Positions 60,854 to 64,000 of a DNA stretch of 64,000 nucleotides are shown in pieces (the first letter of the stretch is position 1; every line of letters begins with the position of its first letter). Where the stretch lies: positions 1 to 64,000 of the forward strand of contig NZ_JABBGM010000008.1 of NCBI RefSeq assembly GCF_012927405.1, written 5' to 3'. Position numbers and translations under genes: made by a program. A model generated the notes under the pieces. It worked only from the letters and a program-made list of their open reading frames with translations. It was not told the DNA's origin and did no database searches. This DNA comes from Novosphingobium olei. Lineage in GTDB: Bacteria; Pseudomonadota; Alphaproteobacteria; Sphingomonadales; Sphingomonadaceae.

Positions 60854-62167
60854 TCAGTTTTCGATGGGGAAATCCAGCTCCACGACGATGCCTTCGGCTT
60901 CGAAGCGGCGGACGATGGTGCCGCCGAGCTGTCGTTCGGAACTGCGGATCAGCATCGAGCCGAAGCCTTCGCGCCCCGGCTTGCCGCCTTGCGGGGGCAC
61001 GAAATCCTGCCCCTGTTCGGACCAGCGCATCCGCACGCGGCCGGCCTCTTGGCGCCAGTCAACCTTGAGCACGCCGCCCGGGCGCGCCCAGGCGCCGTAC
61101 TTGACCGCGTTGGTGACCAACTCGTGCAGCACGAGGCCCAGCGGCACGGCATGGCGGCCGGAAATCACCAGCGGCCCGCCCGTCACTTCGCACTTCTCGC
61201 TGCTCGACCGGTAAGGGGCGAGCGCCTTGCCGACGAGATCGGCGATATCGACCTGCGTTTCGCCGGGCGAGCCTTGCGTCACGTCGTGCGCGGTGACCAG
61301 CGCATGGATGCGCTTGGCGATGCGGTCGACAGCGGGGGCGGCCTCTGGATCGTGGCGCGCCGACATCTTCACGATGGCCAGCACCACCGCGAAGATGTTC
61401 TTCACGCGGTGGTTCAGCTCCTTGGCCAGAAGGTCGGCCCGGTCGCGTGCTTCGGCAATGGCGTCGGCATTGGCGGCGGCGGCTTCGGCCTGGGCGGTGC
61501 GGATCGCCTGCCACAGCCCCAGCACCAGCGCGCAGACGATGACGACGAACAGCAGCGCGAGCGAGGGCACGATGCGTCCTTCGGCTTTCGCCGCGCGGTG
61601 GGTGGCATCGTCGAGATGCGCGCGCTCGGACACCTCGAGCCGGCGCACGGCAGAGCGCAGGCCGTCCATCGCGATCTGGCCCTCGTCGGACAGGATGCGG
61701 GTCTGCGCATCGACGATGCGGCCCTGTTCGACCAGCTTGATCGTGGCCGACATCTCGGCCCACTTGGCATCGCCCAGCCGGTCGATCTCCTCGAGCAGGG
61801 CAAGCTGCTGCTCGTTGACTTCGTTGCCGAGCCGCTGGCGCAGGGCCTCGCTCTCGCGCTCGTAGTCCGAACGCCCGCGGAAGTAAGGCGTCAGGTATCG
61901 GCGATCGTTGGTGATGAAGTAGCCGCGCTGCGCCGTTTCGCCGTTGATCGCGGCGGTGACCAGCCCGTTGAGCGCGGCCAGCACGGCGGACGTGCGTGTC
62001 GCCTGCTCGCGCTGCACGCGTTCGGCCTCGACGGTCGCGAAGATCAGGGTAAAGGTGCCGAGCAGCGCCATCGCGACGACGGTGAACAGGGCCAGCGTCG
62101 GCACGCGTGGAGCGCGGCGCCACCAGCGTGCCTGCAGCCGGGGCTCGGCGGATGGATCGCTGGCCAT
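60854..62167 (-). CDS. CHASE3 / HWE-type sensor histidine kinase
   Basis: A 437-residue kinase. An N-terminal TM ([20 protein letters not shown]), a CHASE3-like extracellular domain (about 45-190: [39 protein letters not shown]), a second TM and a HisKA_2/HWE core with [16 protein letters not shown] (phospho-His) and HATPase [12 protein letters not shown]. No partner regulator is adjacent. Such kinases often feed the general stress response in alphaproteobacteria, which is an inference here. It converges with the CDC48-like gene. Confidence 0.9.
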   Translation of the reverse strand: MASDPSAEPRLQARWWRRAPRVPTLALFTVVAMALLGTFTLIFATVEAERVQREQATRTSAVLAALNGLVTAAINGETAQRGYFITNDRRYLTPYFRGRSDYERESEALRQRLGNEVNEQQLALLEEIDRLGDAKWAEMSATIKLVEQGRIVDAQTRILSDEGQIAMDGLRSAVRRLEVSERAHLDDATHRAAKAEGRIVPSLALLFVVIVCALVLGLWQAIRTAQAEAAAANADAIAEARDRADLLAKELNHRVKNIFAVVLAIVKMSARHDPEAAPAVDRIAKRIHALVTAHDVTQGSPGETQVDIADLVGKALAPYRSSSEKCEVTGGPLVISGRHAVPLGLVLHELVTNAVKYGAWARPGGVLKVDWRQEAGRVRMRWSEQGQDFVPPQGGKPGREGFGSMLIRSSERQLGGTIVRRFEAEGIVVELDFPIEN

Positions 62168-62251
62168 AGGCGGGCGTGCCTAACCTATGTTAGGCGCAAC
62201 GGCAATGGTACAGCAGGGGGCATGCAGAGGGCATCCGCGTGGCGCGAATGC

Positions 62252-62280
62252 TTGACGCCGGGCGCGCTCTTGCCTATGCG
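62252..62280 (+). promoter_or_regulatory. Probable rpmH promoter
   Basis: TTGACG (62252-62257) and TATGCG (62275-62280) are separated by 17 bases, about 70 bases before the rpmH start. The -35 box matches consensus in five of six positions; the -10 box is weak, as is common in GC-rich alphaproteobacteria. Confidence 0.5.
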
Positions 62281-62353
62281 CCGCCCCCTGATTCCGCGTC
62301 ACCTCGCTTGCCGGGGCGACCAGCCATCCGATTCGAACGAAAAGAGCAGACCG

Positions 62354-62488
62354 ATGAAGCGCACTTTCCAGCCCAGCAACCTCGTGCGTGCCCGCCGCCA
62401 CGGCTTCCGCGCCCGCACCGCCACCGTCGGCGGTCGCAAGGTGCTGCGCGCCCGTCGCGCCCGCGGCCGCAAGAAGCTTTCGGCCTGA
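62354..62488 (+). CDS. rpmH: 50S ribosomal protein L34
   Basis: A 44-residue protein starting [20 protein letters not shown] and ending in [13 protein letters not shown], the textbook L34 sequence. It is a small, very basic subunit of the large ribosomal particle. Length and motif match exactly. It leads the rpmH-rnpA-yidD-yidC cluster. Confidence 0.98.
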   Translation: MKRTFQPSNLVRARRHGFRARTATVGGRKVLRARRARGRKKLSA

Positions 62489-62526
62489 TCGCCGACCCGA
62501 CGCAAGGTCCGGGCGGGGCGTCTGCC

Positions 62527-62964
62527 ATGACGCCGAAGCTTGCGACCATTGCGAAGCGGGCGGACTTCCTTGCCGCAAACCATGCAATCCGGGTCGCAAG
62601 GCCCGGATTTGTGCTGTTGGTGAACCCGCTCGAACGCGTCGACGGATCGCAGCGCTTCGGCGTGACGGTGACCAAGAAGATCGGCAATGCGGTGGTGCGC
62701 AACCGCATGAAGCGCCGTTTCCGCGCGCTAATGCGCGAACTGCTTCCCACCAGCGGCGTCGCTGGTGCCGACCACGTGCTGATCGGCCGCGAGACGGGCA
62801 TCGAGCGCGACTTTTCCCTGCTGCGCGAGGAACTGGCCGGCGCACTGGCGCGGGCCGCCGCGGGCAAGGGCGATCCGCCGCGCGGCCGGGGCGGGCGCAA
62901 GGGTGGACCGGGGGGCAAGGCGACGGGCAAGTCGGCACCCAACCTCCACGGGCGCGGCAAGTGA
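62527..62964 (+). CDS. rnpA: Ribonuclease P protein component
   Basis: A 145-residue basic protein. The RNR signature is in [19 protein letters not shown] (about residues 53-71), and [20 protein letters not shown] precedes it. It binds RNase P RNA for tRNA 5' maturation. A Gly/Lys-rich C-terminal extension ([16 protein letters not shown]) lengthens it by about 30 residues over typical members. The stop overlaps yidD by four bases (GTGA). Confidence 0.95.
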   Translation: MTPKLATIAKRADFLAANHAIRVARPGFVLLVNPLERVDGSQRFGVTVTKKIGNAVVRNRMKRRFRALMRELLPTSGVAGADHVLIGRETGIERDFSLLREELAGALARAAAGKGDPPRGRGGRKGGPGGKATGKSAPNLHGRGK

Positions 62965-63170
62965 AACGGCTGCTGATTCTGGTGGCGAAGGGCTGGCAAC
63001 TTGGCCCATCGCGCGTGCTGCCGCCATCGTGCCGCTATGCGCCTTCGTGTTCGCAGTACGCGATCGAGGCGCTGGAAAAGCATGGTGCGATTAAGGGTGG
63101 CTGGCTTGCCGTGAAGCGGCTATTGCGCTGCCACCCATGGGGCGGCCACGGCTATGATCCGGTGCCCTGA
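62961..63170 (+). CDS. yidD: Membrane protein insertion efficiency factor
   Basis: A 69-residue YidD protein from GTG 62961. Signature residues: [20 protein letters not shown] (about residues 21-40) with three Cys, and [15 protein letters not shown] at the end. YidD assists membrane-protein insertion by YidC, encoded next. Coupled to rnpA by the GTGA overlap. Confidence 0.96.
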   Translation: MKRLLILVAKGWQLGPSRVLPPSCRYAPSCSQYAIEALEKHGAIKGGWLAVKRLLRCHPWGGHGYDPVP

Positions 63171-63233
63171 GCGGCGCAGGACCGGCGCCGAGAGACATTC
63201 CCCTGACGACGATTTGAACGAACGCGAGGCATA

Positions 63234-64000
63234 GTGGAAAACCAGCGCAACCTGATCCTCACGGTGGTCCTGATGGGCCTGCTGCTGATCGGCTGGGATA
63301 TCGGCCTGCGGTATTTCTACCCGCAGAGCGCGCAGAAGCCGAAGGCCGTTGCCTCCGCGCCCGCTGCCGCCGGCGATGCCGCGCCCGCCAAGCCCACCCG
63401 CGAAGGCGGCCTGCAGAACCCCGCCGACCAGGCGCTGGAAAAGCAGGACCTGACGCAGGCGCTGGCCGCGCCCACCCGCGTCGCCATCGATGCGCCGGGC
63501 CTGAAGGGTTCGATCAACCTGATCGGCGGCGCGATCGACGACCTGACGCTGGCCCGCCATCGCGAAGCGCTCGACAAGACCAGCGCGCCGGTCCGCCTGT
63601 TTTCGCCCGCCGGCACCCCGGCGCAGCATTTCGCGCAGCTTGGCTGGGCAGCCAAGGGCAGCTTTGCCGTGCCCGATCAGCGCACGCAGTGGACGGTCGA
63701 GGGCGCGAAGCTGACGCCGGCGACCCCGGTCACGCTCAAGTGGACCAACCCCACCGGCCAGACTTTCGCGATCCGCTATGCGATCGATGAAAACTACATG
63801 ATCACCGCGACGCAGAGCGTGACCAACGCCGGTGCGGCGCCGGTCGTCGTGCAGCCGATCGCGCAGATCAACCGCACCGACCGCACCGCGAGCGTCGATA
63901 CCTGGCAGGTCCATTCGGGCCCGATTGGCGCGTTCGACGGATCGGTGAACTTCGCCACCAACTACAAGGACGTGACTGCCGCCGGCACCGTGGCCGCCGC
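63234..64000 (+). CDS. yidC: Membrane protein insertase YidC (5' part)
   Basis: The gene starts at GTG 63234 and runs past the window edge; 255 codons are visible. It has the N-terminal span LILTVVLMGLLLIGWDIGLR and the beginning of the large periplasmic domain (beta-rich, SFAVPDQRTQWTVEGAKLTP, WTNPTGQTFAIRYAIDENYM). This matches alphaproteobacterial YidC, the insertase for respiratory and ATP synthase subunits. Its C-terminal conserved membrane domain is beyond the window. Confidence 0.93.
   Translation, partial: MENQRNLILTVVLMGLLLIGWDIGLRYFYPQSAQKPKAVASAPAAAGDAAPAKPTREGGLQNPADQALEKQDLTQALAAPTRVAIDAPGLKGSINLIGGAIDDLTLARHREALDKTSAPVRLFSPAGTPAQHFAQLGWAAKGSFAVPDQRTQWTVEGAKLTPATPVTLKWTNPTGQTFAIRYAIDENYMITATQSVTNAGAAPVVVQPIAQINRTDRTASVDTWQVHSGPIGAFDGSVNFATNYKDVTAAGTVAA

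Noticed and set aside
1..64000. CRISPR arrays
   Set aside because: No evenly spaced short direct repeats with unique spacers were seen; the tandem passenger repeats in the autotransporter are protein-coding.

Overview
The window looks like chromosomal DNA from a GC-rich alphaproteobacterium of the Sphingomonadales, most like Novosphingobium or a close relative. This rests on gene content and order: rpmH-rnpA-yidD-yidC, GluQ-HIG1-PduO adenosyltransferase, a DUF983 protein, an HWE-type sensor kinase, and many small sphingomonad-type membrane proteins. No database search was possible, so the genus is an inference.

Positions 1-7381 are the right part of an integrated genetic element. All of its supported genes are on the minus strand: a tyrosine integrase, an unknown protein with a basic N-terminal motif, an AlpA-like excisionase/regulator, small proteins, a winged-helix protein, a Toprim primase-helicase fusion, two heavily overlapping genes (one with an HGG motif), and small proteins including a Lar-like zinc protein. 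The element ends at the 3' part of a tRNA-Lys gene (7334-7381), its likely attachment site; the left end lies outside the window. The int-alpA-primase/helicase set resembles phage satellites (PICI/P4-like).

From 7382 the sequence is core-like chromosome. 7.6-15.8 kb: an outer membrane barrel protein, a PepSY protein, and a TetR-controlled RND tripartite efflux operon with visible operators. 15.8-19.6 kb: a GST, a membrane protein, an aminotransferase and an Old Yellow Enzyme. 19.7-26.8 kb: an autotransporter divergent from an ECF sigma factor, a membrane-anchored partner of that sigma factor, and an OmpR-type two-component pair. 26.8-30.2 kb: a GH18-deacetylase-glycosyltransferase fusion. 30.8-34 kb: a LigB-type dioxygenase and a GNAT enzyme whose stop codons are separated by a miniature inverted-repeat element, then a Cds1-like PLP enzyme and a thioesterase. 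34-38.6 kb: guaA, a 27-codon membrane peptide gene, gluQ, a HIG1 protein, cobalamin adenosyltransferase and 3-hydroxyacyl-CoA dehydrogenase. 38.7-45 kb: small membrane proteins, a nuclease, a TetR regulator, a 5'-nucleotidase, a DUF1295 protein and an acyltransferase. 44.6-50.7 kb: a histidine phosphatase, NAD(P)HX dehydratase, a MarR-EmrA-EmrB operon, a ferritin-like protein and DUF983. 50.9-58.4 kb: a periplasmic methyltransferase-like protein, a lipoprotein, a stress protein, a HAD enzyme, a LysR-linked 3-oxoacid CoA-transferase pair, a GST and a nitronate monooxygenase. 58.4-64 kb: a CDC48-like ATPase, an HWE kinase, and the rpmH-rnpA-yidD-yidC cluster, with yidC cut by the window edge.

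The main non-genic finds are a 266-bp MITE-like element with CTAG duplications placed exactly at two overlapping stop codons, and a second, roughly 200-bp repeat family with two diverged copies 47 kb apart, one of which supplies the end of a GST reading frame.
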